Shown here: piece by piece, positions 17,000 through 27,821 of the stretch | How positions within the stretch are numbered: position 1 is the first letter of the stretch | Layout of the letters: each line of letters starts with the position of its first letter | Source: Pseudomonas triticicola | GTDB taxonomy: Bacteria; Pseudomonadota; Gammaproteobacteria; Pseudomonadales; Pseudomonadaceae | NCBI RefSeq assembly: GCF_019145375.1 | Contig: NZ_JAHSTX010000002.1 | Span: forward strand, 1-64,000 | Direction: 5' to 3' | Length of the DNA: 64,000 nucleotides | The notes under the pieces: generated by a model | The model's input: the letters and a program-made list of their open reading frames with translations, nothing else | Told to the model about the DNA's origin: nothing | Databases searched by the model: none | Position numbers and translations under genes: made by a program

Positions 17000-18385
17000 T
17001 TACAGAATACGCACGCGCAACGAGCGGCCCTTGATCTTGCCGTCGTTCAGGCGCTGCAAGGCCTGCATGGCCACGGTGCGTTCAACGGCGACGTAGGCCT
17101 GGAAATCGAAGATCGCGATCTTGCCGACCTGCGCACCGGGAATGCCCGCTTCGCCGGTCAGTGCGCCAAGAATGTCGCCCGGGCGCACTTTGTCTTTGCG
17201 GCCAGCGCCGATGCACAGGGTGGTCATCGGCGGTTGCAGCGGCGCCAGTCCCTGGGACTTGAGGTTGTCGATCTGATCCCAGTTCAGCGGCGCTTTCTGC
17301 AGTTGTTCGATGGCTTGCGCACGATGAGCTTCGGACGGCGCGACCAGGCTGATGGCGATGCCTTTCTCGCCCGCGCGACCGGTACGGCCGACGCGGTGGA
17401 TGTGGATTTCCGAATCGCGCGCCAGCTCGACGTTGATCACCATGTCCAGCGCATCGATATCCAGACCACGGGCCGCGACGTCGGTGGCAACCAGTACCGA
17501 GGTGCTGCGGTTGGCGAACATCGCCAGCACCTGATCGCGGTCACGCTGTTCCAGATCGCCGTGCAGGCCTACAGCGGAAATGCCTTTGGCGGTCAGGTGA
17601 TCGACGGTTTCCTGAACCTGCTGCTTGGTGAAGCAGAACGCCACACAGGACGCCGGACGGAAGTGGTGCAGGACTTTGGTCACCGCGCTCATGCGCTCTT
17701 CCGGGGAAATCTCGTAGAAGCGCTGCTCGATCTGCGTGTCGTCGTGGAAGGCTTCAGCCTTGACGGTCTGCGGATCGCGCATGAATTTCGAAGCCAGTTG
17801 CTTGATGCCCACAGGGTAGGTCGCGGAGAACAGCAGAGTCTGCCGGCGCTCCGGGGTCTTGATGATGATGTCTTCGATGGCGTCGTAGAAACCCATGTCG
17901 AGCATGCGGTCGGCTTCGTCGAGGATCAGCGTGTTCAGGCCATCGAGCACCAGCGAACCCTTGCGCAAGTGCTGCTGAATGCGCCCCGGGGTGCCGACGA
18001 TGATGTGCGCGCCGTGTTCCAGCGAAGCGATCTGCGGGCCGAACGACACGCCGCCGCACAGGGTCAGGACCTTGATGTTGTCTTCGGCGCGGGCCAGACG
18101 GCGGACTTCCTTGGCCACCTGGTCGGCCAGCTCGCGGGTCGGGCAGATCACCAGCGCCTGGCAACCGAAGTAGCGCGGGTTGATCGGGTTGAGCAGGCCG
18201 ATGCCGAATGCGGCGGTCTTGCCGCTGCCGGTCTTGGCCTGGGCGATCAGGTCCATCCCCTTGAGGATCACCGGCAAGCTCTGCGCCTGGATCGGCGTCA
18301 TCTGGGCATAACCGAGTGATTCGAGGTTAGCCAGCATGGCGGCGGACAGCGGCAGAGTATTAAAAGCGGTGGCGATGGTGGTCAC
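17000..18385 (-). CDS. dbpA: DEAD-box RNA helicase DbpA
   Basis: 461 residues from a GTG at 18385, which gives MTTIATAFNTLPLS, the usual N-terminus; a TTG at 18400 would add five residues. All helicase motifs are seen: AKTGSGKT, PTRELADQ, DEADRMLDMG, SATYP and HRVGRTGRAGEKG. The C-terminal domain from about 385 (GAGRKDKVRPGDILGAL) is the DbpA RNA-binding domain that recognises hairpin 92 of 23S rRNA. It remodels the large ribosomal subunit during assembly. Single gene. Confidence 0.92.
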   Translation of the reverse strand: MTTIATAFNTLPLSAAMLANLESLGYAQMTPIQAQSLPVILKGMDLIAQAKTGSGKTAAFGIGLLNPINPRYFGCQALVICPTRELADQVAKEVRRLARAEDNIKVLTLCGGVSFGPQIASLEHGAHIIVGTPGRIQQHLRKGSLVLDGLNTLILDEADRMLDMGFYDAIEDIIIKTPERRQTLLFSATYPVGIKQLASKFMRDPQTVKAEAFHDDTQIEQRFYEISPEERMSAVTKVLHHFRPASCVAFCFTKQQVQETVDHLTAKGISAVGLHGDLEQRDRDQVLAMFANRSTSVLVATDVAARGLDIDALDMVINVELARDSEIHIHRVGRTGRAGEKGIAISLVAPSEAHRAQAIEQLQKAPLNWDQIDNLKSQGLAPLQPPMTTLCIGAGRKDKVRPGDILGALTGEAGIPGAQVGKIAIFDFQAYVAVERTVAMQALQRLNDGKIKGRSLRVRIL

Positions 18386-18488
18386 GGGACTGGCCTGCAA
18401 AACAAAATGTCGCGCAGTGTAGCAGCCCCGTGCCGGTTTCCTCGACAGTTCTGGACGAACAGCGATTGAACCCGAGGCAGGGATTACC

Positions 18489-18640
18489 TGTGGCGAGGGG
18501 ATTTATCTGTGGCGAGGGGATTTATCCCCGATGGGGTGCGCAGCACCCCCAATACCTGCCACCTCGATTCATCCGGCTGACCGCATCCAACCGTTTTGGG
18601 GCTGCTGCGCACCCCAGCGGGGATAAATCCCCTCGCCACA
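18489..18640. repeat. REP pair, class 2, with internal duplication
   Basis: TGTGGCGAGGGGATTTAT units in inverted orientation, with the left arm doubled (18489 and 18508). Other copies are at 20156-20249 and 25080-25210. Located between dbpA and mdtD. Confidence 0.88.
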
Positions 18641-18677
18641 GAAGTTCTTCAGCAGCCACAGATGTCCTCCAGCACAA

Positions 18678-20105
18678 TCAGTGCTCGATGTGCTCCTGTG
18701 GCCGTTTCGCCCGTCGGCCGTCTTCCTTGGACAGCTGCGAGAAGATCGTCGCCGCCAGCATCGCCATCACACCGACCGTGACGAAGGTCAGCTGGAACGC
18801 ACCGAGTACGGTTTCCACGCCATCGTTGCCGACCTTCGCAGTGAAGCCGCCGAGCAGCGCACCGGCGCAAGCCACGCCGAGGCTCAGCGACAACTGCGCG
18901 ACCACCGACAGCAGACTGTTGCCGCTGCTGGCACTGGCATCGTCGAGGTCGATCAGCGTCACCGTGTTCATCGCGGTGAATTGCAGCGAGTTGATTGCAC
19001 CCAGCACGGCTAGCAGGCACAGCAGCAGCCAGTACGGCGTCTGCTCGCTGACCAGACCCATGCTCGCCAGCATGATCCCCAGCGCCAGCGTGTTGCCGGT
19101 GAGCACGATGCGATAGCCGAGGCGTTCGATCAGCGGCCGCGCGACCCACTTGGCGATCATCGCCGCAGCGGCCAGCGGCAACATGCTCATCCCGGCTTGC
19201 GACGGCGAGTAACCCAAGGCCACTTGCAGCAGTAGCGGCACCAGAAACGGCAAAGCGCCGCTGCCCAGTCGCGCGAACAGGTTGCCGAGAATGCCGACGG
19301 CAAACGTGCGGGTCTTGAACAATGACGGCGCGAACAACGGGTTTTCGATGTGCCCGGCGCGCAGCCAATACGCCGCCAGACAGGCCATGCCGGCGAACAG
19401 CAGCAACATCACCCGCAGGTGCGGCAGGTGCAGTTCGCCAAGGCCTTCCATGGCGATGGTGATGAGGATCATCGCCGCGCCGAACAGCAGAAAGCCGAGG
19501 CTATCGAAGCGCGTGCGCTCCGTGCCGCGCAGGTCGGGAATGAACTTCCACACCGCATAACAGCCGATCACCCCGACCGGCAGATTGATCAGGAAGATCC
19601 AATGCCACGTCACGTATTCCACCATCCAGCCGCCCATGGTCGGGCCGATCAGCGGGCCGAGCAGGCCGGGAATGGTGATGAAACCCATGATCCGCACCAG
19701 TTCCGAGCGCGGATAGGCGCGCAGCACCACCAGCCGCCCGACCGGCAGCATCAGCGCACCGCCGAGGCCCTGAATCACCCGCGCACCGATGAGCATGCTC
19801 AGGCTGCTGGACAAAGCGCAGAGCAGCGAGCCGAAGCTGAACAGCAGAATGGCGCCGAAGAAGATTTTCTTGGTGCCGAAGCGGTCGGCGATCCAGCCGG
19901 AGGCCGGGATCAGCAGGGCCACGGTGAGCATGTAGGCGATGATCACACCCTGCATGCGCAACGGGTCTTCGGCCAGATCGCTGGCCATGGCCGGCAGCGC
20001 GGTGTTGAGGATGGTCCCGTCGAGGGACTGCATGAAGAAGGCGATGGCGACGACCCACGGCAACCAGCGGGCGGTGATGGCGTCGAGAGGCGGGCGGTTG
20101 GGCAT
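18678..20105 (-). CDS. mdtD: MdtD-type MFS multidrug exporter
   Basis: 475 residues with about 14 hydrophobic segments, as in the DHA2 drug:proton antiporters. It has LDGTILNTALPAMASDL in helix 1, GWIADRFGTKKIF between helices 2 and 3, and the antiporter motif GLLGPLIGPTMGGWM. MdtD forms part of the mdtABC locus in enterics; here it stands alone, so substrate range cannot be inferred. The start has GAGGTT upstream. The C-terminus is charged and cytosolic. Confidence 0.8.
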   Translation of the reverse strand: MPNRPPLDAITARWLPWVVAIAFFMQSLDGTILNTALPAMASDLAEDPLRMQGVIIAYMLTVALLIPASGWIADRFGTKKIFFGAILLFSFGSLLCALSSSLSMLIGARVIQGLGGALMLPVGRLVVLRAYPRSELVRIMGFITIPGLLGPLIGPTMGGWMVEYVTWHWIFLINLPVGVIGCYAVWKFIPDLRGTERTRFDSLGFLLFGAAMILITIAMEGLGELHLPHLRVMLLLFAGMACLAAYWLRAGHIENPLFAPSLFKTRTFAVGILGNLFARLGSGALPFLVPLLLQVALGYSPSQAGMSMLPLAAAAMIAKWVARPLIERLGYRIVLTGNTLALGIMLASMGLVSEQTPYWLLLCLLAVLGAINSLQFTAMNTVTLIDLDDASASSGNSLLSVVAQLSLSLGVACAGALLGGFTAKVGNDGVETVLGAFQLTFVTVGVMAMLAATIFSQLSKEDGRRAKRPQEHIEH

Positions 20106-20155
20106 GGAACCTCGTGTGGGTGGTTAATCCAGAGTTTTGTTCAAACATGAAACCC

Positions 20156-20249
20156 TGTGGCGAGGGGATTTATCCCCGCTGGGTCGCGCAGCGGCCCCAA
20201 AAAAGCGGGACTGCTGCGCAGTCCATCGGGGATAAATCCCCTCGCCACA
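20156..20249. repeat. REP pair, class 2
   Basis: Inverted GTGGCGAGGGGATTTATCCC units upstream of mdtD and downstream of the TldD/PmbA pair. Confidence 0.88.
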
Positions 20250-20295
20250 GTTTCTATTCCAACAGGTGATCCCCTGTGTGCCGGGGATCTTTGTT

Positions 20296-21633
20296 TTACA
20301 GCGTTAGGGTCAACCGGCTGACCAGTGCCCCCGGCAATAGCGCTGACGAGGTATTGCGCTGGCTGTAGGTACTGGCCGACAGCAGCAATTCGCGTTCGGT
20401 GGTCAACGCTTCCAGCTGCGAACCGAGCAGGTTATAGGCGCTGTCGTCGAAACGCATGGTGCTGACCGGCGCCTGGATTTCGCCGTTCTCGACCCAGAAG
20501 GTCGCGAAGCGGGTCATGCCGGTCATGCGCGCCGCCGGTTGATCCGAGTAGTTCAGGTACCACAGGTTGCTGATGTACAGGCCGGTGCCCAACTGCTTGA
20601 GGATCTCTGCTTGCGACAGATCACCGGCGGCCATGTTCAATGCGCTGGGCATCTCGCCGCCACCCGCACCGTTCGCCGCCAGACCATATTCGGCGGCGCT
20701 GCGCGAGCCGACCAGTTGATCGCCGGCCCGGCCTTCGATGATCAGACGCAGATCGCTGCGCGGATAACCCTCGGCGGAAAACGCCGGGCTAAGGGATTCG
20801 CTGACTTTCTCATCCAGCGACACCAGCGGACTGAACGCCTGATCGCCGACGTAGAGTTTCTGCAACGGACTGCTCTTGCTGGCGATCGACTGCGCCGAGA
20901 ACCCGCCCCAACTGAGCATGCCCATGATTTCTTCCAGCGCTGCCGGTGCCAGATAGGCGCGGTACTGTCCCGGTGCCAAAGTGCGTAACGGTCGGCCGAG
21001 AAACTCCAGCTGTTCGCGGGCCTGGGCGAAACGCCGGGCAAACCCTTCGTCGCTCCAGTCATGCCCGGCGTAGCTGGCCTTCACCGCTTCGCCGTTTTCA
21101 TGGAACAGGCTGAAGTCGAAGTTGAAACTGTTGGCTTCATGCCAGCCGAACGCGCCGGCGGAACTGGCGAAACCGCGGCTGATCGGGCCGGCAGCATAGA
21201 AGCCGACCAGATCGAGACCTTCAGCGGCAGCGCAGATTTGCCCAACGACATCTTCGGTGTCCGGCAGCGGATGCGCTTGTACGTGCGTGCTCTGCCAGCT
21301 GTTGTGATTGAGCAGCAGGTACGGATCCTGCGGCAGCAGCGGCAGGGTTTCGCGCAGTTGTTGCAGGCCCTCGGCGAGGCGTTGCAGATCGGCTTCCTGA
21401 TCCCCGGACAAGGTGATCTGCAGGTCGGCGTGGCGACCGTCGTTGATCAGTTTCAGGCCGACGTTGGCCTGTTGCACTTGCCCGGCCTGGCGCACCTTGG
21501 CGTGATTGAAGCGCACGAACGCCGAGGTTTCGGCGGCGTAGCTGAGCGTGAACTGTTCCGGCTCGCGCACGCTGTCGCGCAGCCAGTTGACCATGACGTT
21601 GAAGGCGTCGGACTGACGCTTCGAAATGCTCAT
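20296..21633 (-). CDS. TldD/PmbA family protein, PmbA-like partner
   Basis: 445 residues. PmbA/TldE-like proteins lack the zinc site and pair with a TldD-like catalytic subunit to degrade small peptides such as microcin B17 and CcdA. This one lacks an HExxxH motif and overlaps its partner by one base in a TGATG junction, which supports a coupled heterodimer. It has the family's typical end YSQRNTSSALLPGALVSRLTL. This pair is distinct in sequence from the canonical tldD/pmbA genes, which normally lie elsewhere in Pseudomonas. Confidence 0.75.
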   Translation of the reverse strand: MSISKRQSDAFNVMVNWLRDSVREPEQFTLSYAAETSAFVRFNHAKVRQAGQVQQANVGLKLINDGRHADLQITLSGDQEADLQRLAEGLQQLRETLPLLPQDPYLLLNHNSWQSTHVQAHPLPDTEDVVGQICAAAEGLDLVGFYAAGPISRGFASSAGAFGWHEANSFNFDFSLFHENGEAVKASYAGHDWSDEGFARRFAQAREQLEFLGRPLRTLAPGQYRAYLAPAALEEIMGMLSWGGFSAQSIASKSSPLQKLYVGDQAFSPLVSLDEKVSESLSPAFSAEGYPRSDLRLIIEGRAGDQLVGSRSAAEYGLAANGAGGGEMPSALNMAAGDLSQAEILKQLGTGLYISNLWYLNYSDQPAARMTGMTRFATFWVENGEIQAPVSTMRFDDSAYNLLGSQLEALTTERELLLSASTYSQRNTSSALLPGALVSRLTLTL

Positions 21634-23075
21634 CAGGCGTCTCCCCCAAACACATCGATGTTGCTGAATACGCAGGCCGGCGAAGCGTGGCCGACGCGAA
21701 TCACCTGGTTCGGTTCGCCCTTGCCGCAGTTCGGCGTGCCCAGCACCTTGACGGTGTTGGCATCGCCGACGGCGCGCAGGCTCTTCCAGAAGTGCGCGGA
21801 AATGGCCCGGTAGTTGGGATTTTTCACCACGCCTTTAAGTTCACCATGCTCGATCAACTGGCCCCATTCGCAGCCGAACTGGAATTTGTTGCGCGCATCG
21901 TCGATCGACCACGAGCGATTGGTGCTCATCAGGATGCCGTGCTCGATACCACCGATCATCTGCTCCAGCGTCTGATCGCCCGGCTCGATGTTGAGGTTGG
22001 CCATGCGGTCGATCGGTGGCCGGTTCCAGCCGCAGGCGCGGCTGTTGGCAACGCCTTCGAGGCCGGCACGATACTGCGACAGTGCCCCACCCAATGGCCG
22101 CAGCAACAGGCCGTCGCGGATCAGGAATTGTTTGCTCGCCGCAGTGCCGTCGTCGTCATGGCCGTAGCTGGCGAGTTCTTCCGGGATGCCCGGGTCGAAG
22201 GTTACGTTGAGCAGGTTGGAGCCGTATTGCAGGCTGCCGAAATCGCTGGTCTTGACGAAACTGGTGCCGGCGTAATTGCGCTCATCGCCGAGGATGCGGT
22301 CGAGCTCCAGCGGGTGACCGATGGATTCATGGATCTGCAGCATCATCTGATCAGGCATCAGCAGCAGGTCGCGCGGGCCTTGCGGGGTGTTCGGCGCGAG
22401 CAGCAGTTGCAGGGCCTGGTCGGCGACTTGCGGACCTGCACCGACCAGACCGCAGCGGCTGATGACATCGGCGCCACCCTGCTGGCCGAAGTTCTCGCGG
22501 CCGAGGCTGCGGGTCTGGCTGTCGTTGCCGTCGTAGGCGGTGACGTCGAGGCTCGGATAAACGAAGCGCTGGGCCTGGCGCAATTCGGCGCCGGCGCTGC
22601 TCAGGTAGATCTGCTCGACGTTAGTGATGCCGATGCTCACCTGCCAATTGACCAGGCGCTCATCCTTTGGCACCGAGGCGGATTCCGCACCGAGCAGATC
22701 GAAGCATTCGCTCAAGGACGGGAAGGGCTGTTCGAGGTTGGGTGAAAAATAATCAGCGCGGTCACTGGAAAGCGTCTGCTCGCGCAGATCGAGCAAGGCG
22801 TGCGGCTTGAGCCGGCGGGCCTGTTGCTCGGCGCGCTCGAGAGCGGCTTGCAGGCCTTGTTGCGAGAGGTCATTGGTCGCCGCGTAGGCTTCGACGCCAT
22901 TAACGCGCACGGTGAGCATTGCGCCTTCATCGCGGCTCAGGCTCGGCGGTTCGGCGACGTTCTTGCGCACCGACAGAAACTGCCCGGACTCGCGCACATA
23001 CCGCAGGGAAAAAAATTCAGCGCCCGTGCGCAAGGCAGCAAAGCGCTGCTTGAGCTGGGGGTGGAAATCGAACAT
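21633..23075 (-). CDS. TldD-type metallopeptidase, catalytic partner
   Basis: 480 residues. The zinc motif HESIGH is followed by PLELDRILGDERNYAGTSFV, as in TldD. The start at 23075 has a strong AAGGAGG. It is the first gene of a two-gene operon with the PmbA-like gene. Substrate peptide unknown. The upstream 252 bases contain a class 1 REPIN and no ORF. Confidence 0.8.
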   Translation of the reverse strand: MFDFHPQLKQRFAALRTGAEFFSLRYVRESGQFLSVRKNVAEPPSLSRDEGAMLTVRVNGVEAYAATNDLSQQGLQAALERAEQQARRLKPHALLDLREQTLSSDRADYFSPNLEQPFPSLSECFDLLGAESASVPKDERLVNWQVSIGITNVEQIYLSSAGAELRQAQRFVYPSLDVTAYDGNDSQTRSLGRENFGQQGGADVISRCGLVGAGPQVADQALQLLLAPNTPQGPRDLLLMPDQMMLQIHESIGHPLELDRILGDERNYAGTSFVKTSDFGSLQYGSNLLNVTFDPGIPEELASYGHDDDGTAASKQFLIRDGLLLRPLGGALSQYRAGLEGVANSRACGWNRPPIDRMANLNIEPGDQTLEQMIGGIEHGILMSTNRSWSIDDARNKFQFGCEWGQLIEHGELKGVVKNPNYRAISAHFWKSLRAVGDANTVKVLGTPNCGKGEPNQVIRVGHASPACVFSNIDVFGGDA

Positions 23076-23238
23076 TCGAGAACCTCCTTGTAATGGAGTA
23101 GCGGCATGGCGACAGCGGGGAGGGGTGAAACGGTTACGCGAGGTCTAGAGTAGGCCTGCGTGGGGGTAGGATCAAGTGAAGAGGGGGTGTAGGGGGATTT
23201 ACTGTGCAGCGGGGGAATTTGTGCTGAATTTGAGGGCC

Positions 23239-23307
23239 CCTTCGCGAGCAGGCTCGCTCCCACAGTTGAAATGCATTCCAATGTGGGAGCGAGCCTGCTC
23301 GCGAAGG
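23239..23307. repeat. REPIN, class 1
   Basis: Inverted GCGAGCAGGCTCGCTCCCAC units with a short loop between the end of betA and the tldD-like start. Confidence 0.88.
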
Positions 23308-23327
23308 TCGCGCCTCGGTCTTACGAC

Positions 23328-25031
23328 TTACTGCGTAACCGGTGTGATATCCCGCATCGGCTTGCCCTTGACCGGGGCGCCGTTCGCCACGTAATAAGCA
23401 GCGTTGCTGCGCGGCAGCGGCTTGCGGCCACGGATCTTGTCGGCGATTTTCTCGGCCATCATGATCGTCGGCGCGTTGAGGTTGCCGGTGGTGATGATCG
23501 GCATGATCGAGGCATCGACCACGCGCAGGCTCTGCATGCCGTGCACACGACCTTCGCCATCGACCACGGCCATCTCGTCGGTGCCCATCTTGCACGAGCA
23601 GGACGGGTGGAACGCGGTTTCGGCGTGCTCGCGGATGAACTTGTCGAGCTGCTCATCGGTTTGCACGTCGATGCCCGGGCTGATTTCGCGACCACGGAAC
23701 GCGTCGAGGGCCGGCTGCTGCATGATTTCGCGGGTCAGGCGGATGCCGTCGCGAAATTCCTGCCAGTCCTGCTCGGTGGCCATGTAGTTGAAGAGGATGC
23801 TCGGGTGCTGGCGCGGGTCCTTGGATTTGACCTGGATGCGACCACGGCTCGGCGAGCGCATGGAACCCATGTGCGCCTGGAAACCGTGTTCTTTCACACC
23901 GTTGCTGCCGTTGTAGTTAATCGCCACCGGCAGGAAGTGGTACTGGATGTTCGGCCATTCGAATTCCGGACGCGAACGAATGAAACCGCCGGCCTCGAAC
24001 TGGTTGCTGGCGCCGATACCGGTGCCGTTGAACAGCCACTCGGCACCGATCGCCGGCTGGTTGTACCAGAGCAGCGATGGATACAGCGAAACCGGTTGGG
24101 TGCAGGCGTATTGCAGGTACAGCTCGAGGTGATCCTGCAGGTTTTCACCGACGCCCGGCAGATCGTGGACCACCGGGATGTCGAGGCTTTCCAGCAGTTT
24201 CGCCGGGCCGACACCGGAGCGCTGCAGAATCTGCGGCGAAGCGATGGCGCCGGAGCACAGCAGGACTTCCTTGCGCGCCTTGGCTTCAACGCGTTCTTCA
24301 GCGTCGCCGATCAGGTAACGCACGCCGACCGCACGCTTGCCTTCAAAGAGAATCTTGTCGGTCAGGGCGTGGGTGACGATGGTCAGGGTCGAACGCTTCT
24401 TGGCGATGTCGAGGTAGCCACGGGCGGTGGAAGCACGGCGGCCGTTCGGCGTCACGGTGCGGTCCATCGGGCCGAAGCCTTCCTGCTGGTAACCGTTCAG
24501 GTCTTCGGTGCGCGGGTAACCGGCCTGCACGCCGGCTTCAACCATGGCGTGAAACAGCGGGTTGTTGCCGGCTTTCGGCGTGGTCACGCTGACCGGGCCG
24601 TCGCCACCGTGGTAATCGTTCGGGCCGATGTCACGGGTTTCGGCTTTGCGGAAGTACGGCAGGCAATCGAGGTACGACCAGTCTTCCAGGCCCGGCAGTT
24701 TCGCCCAGCCGTCATAGTCCATGGCGTTGCCACGGATGTAGCACATGCCGTTGATCAGCGAAGAGCCGCCGAGGCCTTTGCCGCGACCGCATTCCATCCG
24801 GCGACCGTCCATGTGTGGCTCTGGATCGGTTTCGTAGGCCCAGTTGTAACGACGACCCTGCAGCGGGAACGCCAGCGCAGCGGGCATCTGGGTACGAAAG
24901 TCGAGGCGGTAGTCCGGCCCCCCGGCTTCGAGCAGCAGAACGGTGACGCCTTCGTCTTCAGTCAGACGGGTCGCCAGAGTGTTACCGGCCGAGCCGGCGC
25001 CGATGATGATGTAATCGAATTCTTGGGACAT
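23328..25031 (-). CDS. betA: Choline dehydrogenase BetA
   Basis: 567 residues from the ATG at 25031; a GTG at 25040 is also in frame. A GMC-family flavoprotein that oxidises choline to betaine aldehyde and can go on to glycine betaine. FAD-binding [13 protein letters not shown] at the N-terminus, the GMC signature [19 protein letters not shown] near 80-100, and [15 protein letters not shown] near 465 with the active-site histidine region. Last gene of betIBA. A 206-bp gap to betB is filled by a class 2 REP pair, which may lower its expression relative to betB. Confidence 0.95.
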   Translation of the reverse strand: MSQEFDYIIIGAGSAGNTLATRLTEDEGVTVLLLEAGGPDYRLDFRTQMPAALAFPLQGRRYNWAYETDPEPHMDGRRMECGRGKGLGGSSLINGMCYIRGNAMDYDGWAKLPGLEDWSYLDCLPYFRKAETRDIGPNDYHGGDGPVSVTTPKAGNNPLFHAMVEAGVQAGYPRTEDLNGYQQEGFGPMDRTVTPNGRRASTARGYLDIAKKRSTLTIVTHALTDKILFEGKRAVGVRYLIGDAEERVEAKARKEVLLCSGAIASPQILQRSGVGPAKLLESLDIPVVHDLPGVGENLQDHLELYLQYACTQPVSLYPSLLWYNQPAIGAEWLFNGTGIGASNQFEAGGFIRSRPEFEWPNIQYHFLPVAINYNGSNGVKEHGFQAHMGSMRSPSRGRIQVKSKDPRQHPSILFNYMATEQDWQEFRDGIRLTREIMQQPALDAFRGREISPGIDVQTDEQLDKFIREHAETAFHPSCSCKMGTDEMAVVDGEGRVHGMQSLRVVDASIMPIITTGNLNAPTIMMAEKIADKIRGRKPLPRSNAAYYVANGAPVKGKPMRDITPVTQ

Positions 25032-25079
25032 TGAATGCACCCTCTTTGAAGTTGGTCAGGTCAACTGTGACCGCGCACC

Positions 25080-25210
25080 TGTGGCGAGGGGATTTATCCC
25101 CGTCCGGCTGCGCAGCAGTCGCAGAGTCAGCGACTGGTTCTGTCTGGAGAATTGCAGTGTCTGGAGGGGGGCCGCTTCGCAGCCCGACGGGGATGAATCC
25201 CCTCGCCACA
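25080..25210. repeat. REP pair, class 2, inside the bet operon
   Basis: Inverted GTGGCGAGGGGATTTATCCC units between betB and betA. Likely forms a hairpin in the betIBA mRNA. Confidence 0.88.
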
Positions 25211-25237
25211 AGGGCCCCACCCGGACTCTGAGTCAGA

Positions 25238-26710
25238 TCAGAACACCGAGACGTAATCGCCCAACTCGACCTGTACCGATTTGATGCGCGTGAAGTTGTT
25301 CAGCGAGCTGATACCGTTTTCACGGCCAACACCCGACTGCTTGTAGCCACCGACCGGCATTTTTGCGTCGGACTCGCCCCAGGCGTTGATCCAGCAGATA
25401 CCGGCTTCCAGTTGATGGATCACGCGGTGTGCGCGGTTCAGGTCTTTGGTGACGATACCGGCGGCCAGGCCGAAGTCGGTGTCGTTGGCGCGGCGGATCA
25501 CTTCTTCTTCGGTTTCGTAGGAGAGGATCGCCATCACCGGGCCGAAGATTTCTTCGCGCACGATGGTCATGTCGTCGGTGCAGTCGGTGAACACGGTTGG
25601 CGCTACGAACGCGCCCTTGGCGAATTCGCCGTCGGTCAGGCGACCGCCACCACACAGCACGCGTGCGCCTTCTTCTTTACCCTTGGCGATGTAAGCCAAC
25701 ACGCTTTCCATGTGCGGGAAGCTGACCAGCGGGCCGAAGTTAGTGTTCTCGTCTTCCGGGTTGCCAACGCGGATGCGGGCAACGCGCTCAACGATCTTGG
25801 CTTCAAAAGCGGCTTTCAGATGCGCCGGTACGAACACGCGGGTGCCGTTGGTGCAGACCTGACCGGAGCTGTAGAAGTTGGCCATCATTGCCGTGTCGGC
25901 GGCGCGATCGAGGTCGGCGTCGTCGAAGATGATCAGCGGCGACTTGCCGCCCAGTTCCATGGTCACGTCCTTGAGCGACGAAGCCGAAGCGCTGGCCATG
26001 ACTTTCTTGCCAGTGTCGGTGCCACCGGTGAAGGAGATTTTCTCGATGCGCGGGTGCTCGGTCAGCCAGGTGCCGACTTCGCGGCCGCTGCCGGTCAGGA
26101 CGTTGAACACGCCGTTCGGCACGCCGGCTTCGGTGTAGATCTCGGCCAGTTTCAGAGTAGTCAGCGAAGTGACTTCACTTGGCTTGAAGATCATCGCGTT
26201 ACCGGCCGCCAGGGCTGGAGCGGATTTCCACAAAGCGATCTGGATCGGGTAGTTCCACGCGCCGATACCGGCGACCACGCCCAGTGGTTCGCGACGGGTG
26301 TAAACGAAAGAGGTGTCACGCAGCGGGATCTGCTCGCCTTCGATGGCGGGCACCAGGCCTGCGTAGTATTCCAGCACGTCAGCGCCGGTGACGATGTCGA
26401 CATACTTGGTTTCGGAGAAGGATTTGCCGGTGTCCAGGGTTTCCAGCGCGGCCAGCTCATCGTTGCGCTCGCGCAGGATGTCGACGGCGCGGCGCAGGAT
26501 GCGCGAACGCTCCATGGCGGTCATCGCGGCCCAGATTTTCTGGCCCTTTTCGGCGCTGACCACAGCGCGCTCGACGTCGTCTTTGGTCGCACGTTGCACC
26601 AGTGCGAGGACTTCACCGTTCGCCGGGTTGATGGCTTCGAAGGTGGCGTCGCTGCCGGCGTCGGTGTACGCGCCATCGATGTAGAGTTTTTGCAGTTCGA
26701 AACGGGCCAT
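25238..26710 (-). CDS. betB: Betaine aldehyde dehydrogenase BetB
   Basis: 490 residues from the ATG at 26710, with GCGAGGA before it; the longer frame to 26749 has no better site. NAD(P)-dependent aldehyde dehydrogenase that converts betaine aldehyde to glycine betaine. The catalytic Cys is in [10 protein letters not shown], the general base Glu in [10 protein letters not shown], and the cofactor loop in [11 protein letters not shown]. Second gene of betIBA, 88 bases after betI. Confidence 0.95.
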   Translation of the reverse strand: MARFELQKLYIDGAYTDAGSDATFEAINPANGEVLALVQRATKDDVERAVVSAEKGQKIWAAMTAMERSRILRRAVDILRERNDELAALETLDTGKSFSETKYVDIVTGADVLEYYAGLVPAIEGEQIPLRDTSFVYTRREPLGVVAGIGAWNYPIQIALWKSAPALAAGNAMIFKPSEVTSLTTLKLAEIYTEAGVPNGVFNVLTGSGREVGTWLTEHPRIEKISFTGGTDTGKKVMASASASSLKDVTMELGGKSPLIIFDDADLDRAADTAMMANFYSSGQVCTNGTRVFVPAHLKAAFEAKIVERVARIRVGNPEDENTNFGPLVSFPHMESVLAYIAKGKEEGARVLCGGGRLTDGEFAKGAFVAPTVFTDCTDDMTIVREEIFGPVMAILSYETEEEVIRRANDTDFGLAAGIVTKDLNRAHRVIHQLEAGICWINAWGESDAKMPVGGYKQSGVGRENGISSLNNFTRIKSVQVELGDYVSVF

Positions 26711-26798
26711 AGTGTCCTCGCAAGTGCATTGGTGGTTGGCGTTGACCACCGCGATGACGCTGCGGTGGAGTTCAGGGGCCGAGCATTTTCTGTGTGCT

Positions 26799-27392
26799 CT
26801 AGCTCACCTTCTTGGCCAATTGGAAATCCATGTATTCGTAAGCGATCTGTTGCGCCTGCGCCGTGTCGAAAGCGTCTCCCGACAGCGCGCCGCGCAACCA
26901 CAAACCGTCGATCAAAGCTGCCAGGCCTCGGGCGGCATTGCGCGCATCTTCGAGCGGCAACACACGGCGGAACTGGCAGCACAGGTTGGAATACAGACGG
27001 TGATCGTTGATCCGCTGCAACCTGTGCAAAGACGGCTGGTGCATGCTGGTGGCCCAGAAGGCCAGCCAGGTTTTCATTGCCGGGCCATTGACCTGGCTGG
27101 CGTCGAAGTTGCCTTCGATGATCACCTGCAGATGCGCCCGTGGGCTGTCATCTGCCAGCGCCTGACGGCGCGCGGTGACGCTCTCGCTGAGGGCGGTCAT
27201 CAGGTACCGCATCGTGGCGGCGATCAGGCCGTTCTTGTCCTGAAAGTAATGACTGATGATGCCATTCGAGACACCGGCCAAACGGGCGATCAGCGCAATG
27301 CTGGCGTCCCCCATTCCGACCTGATCGACCGCTTGCAAAGTGGCTTCGATCAATTGTTGGCGGCGGATGGGTTGCATACCGACCTTGGGCAT
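26799..27392 (-). CDS. betI: TetR-type choline-sensing repressor BetI
   Basis: 197 residues from the ATG at 27392 ([13 protein letters not shown]), with AAGGAG nine bases ahead; the ATG at 27401 would touch the ribosome site directly. The N-terminal helix-turn-helix ([26 protein letters not shown]) is typical of BetI. It represses betIBA and betT, with choline as inducer. The perfect palindrome at 27463-27482 is the obvious operator. First gene of betIBA. Confidence 0.95.
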   Translation of the reverse strand: MPKVGMQPIRRQQLIEATLQAVDQVGMGDASIALIARLAGVSNGIISHYFQDKNGLIAATMRYLMTALSESVTARRQALADDSPRAHLQVIIEGNFDASQVNGPAMKTWLAFWATSMHQPSLHRLQRINDHRLYSNLCCQFRRVLPLEDARNAARGLAALIDGLWLRGALSGDAFDTAQAQQIAYEYMDFQLAKKVS

Positions 27393-27462
27393 CTTGCACA
27401 TCTCCTTAGGCCTTCCGAGGGGCGAATGACGCCGATCGGATTGAGGGCCAGTCTATTTTGTT

Positions 27463-27482
27463 TTGATTGAACGTTCAATCAA
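27463..27482. promoter_or_regulatory. BetI operator
   Basis: TTGATTGAACGTTCAATCAA is a perfect 20-bp palindrome, 71 bases before betI and 340 bases before betT. It matches the TetR-family operator style for BetI. The rest of the 429-bp divergent region has an inverted repeat CGAAACCTG 27569-27577 with CAGGTTTCG 27639-27647, and no ORF. Confidence 0.8.
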
Positions 27483-27821
27483 CAAAGAATAAGATCTGCG
27501 ACAATTCGTCGCTGCCTACAGAAAATTCCTACGCGTAATGACGATAAAAACCGACACCTGAAACGGCTCGAAACCTGCGCGGGGCATGGCGCGGTTCGCG
27601 ATTCGATGGACGTGTTGAAAGGGCAAGACGCTCGGGGCCAGGTTTCGGATGAACGTCCGTCGCCTCTGGCCACGAAAGCGAATACGCAACGCCATTTCGG
27701 CAGGTTCGGGCTTTTTTCGGAGTGTCTTTATATCACCCGCCGGTCGGCTGCCAACTAACCGATTGGTCGGGTTCCGTGATGCCTTGTGTTCTTCTCTCGC
27801 ACTGCCTGGAGCATTTGTGCC

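Noticed and set aside
23271..25034. 587-codon plus-strand frame
   Set aside because: Antisense shadow of betA, Val/Gly/His-rich with no motif.
25412..27010. 532-codon plus-strand frame
   Set aside because: Antisense of betB and betI.
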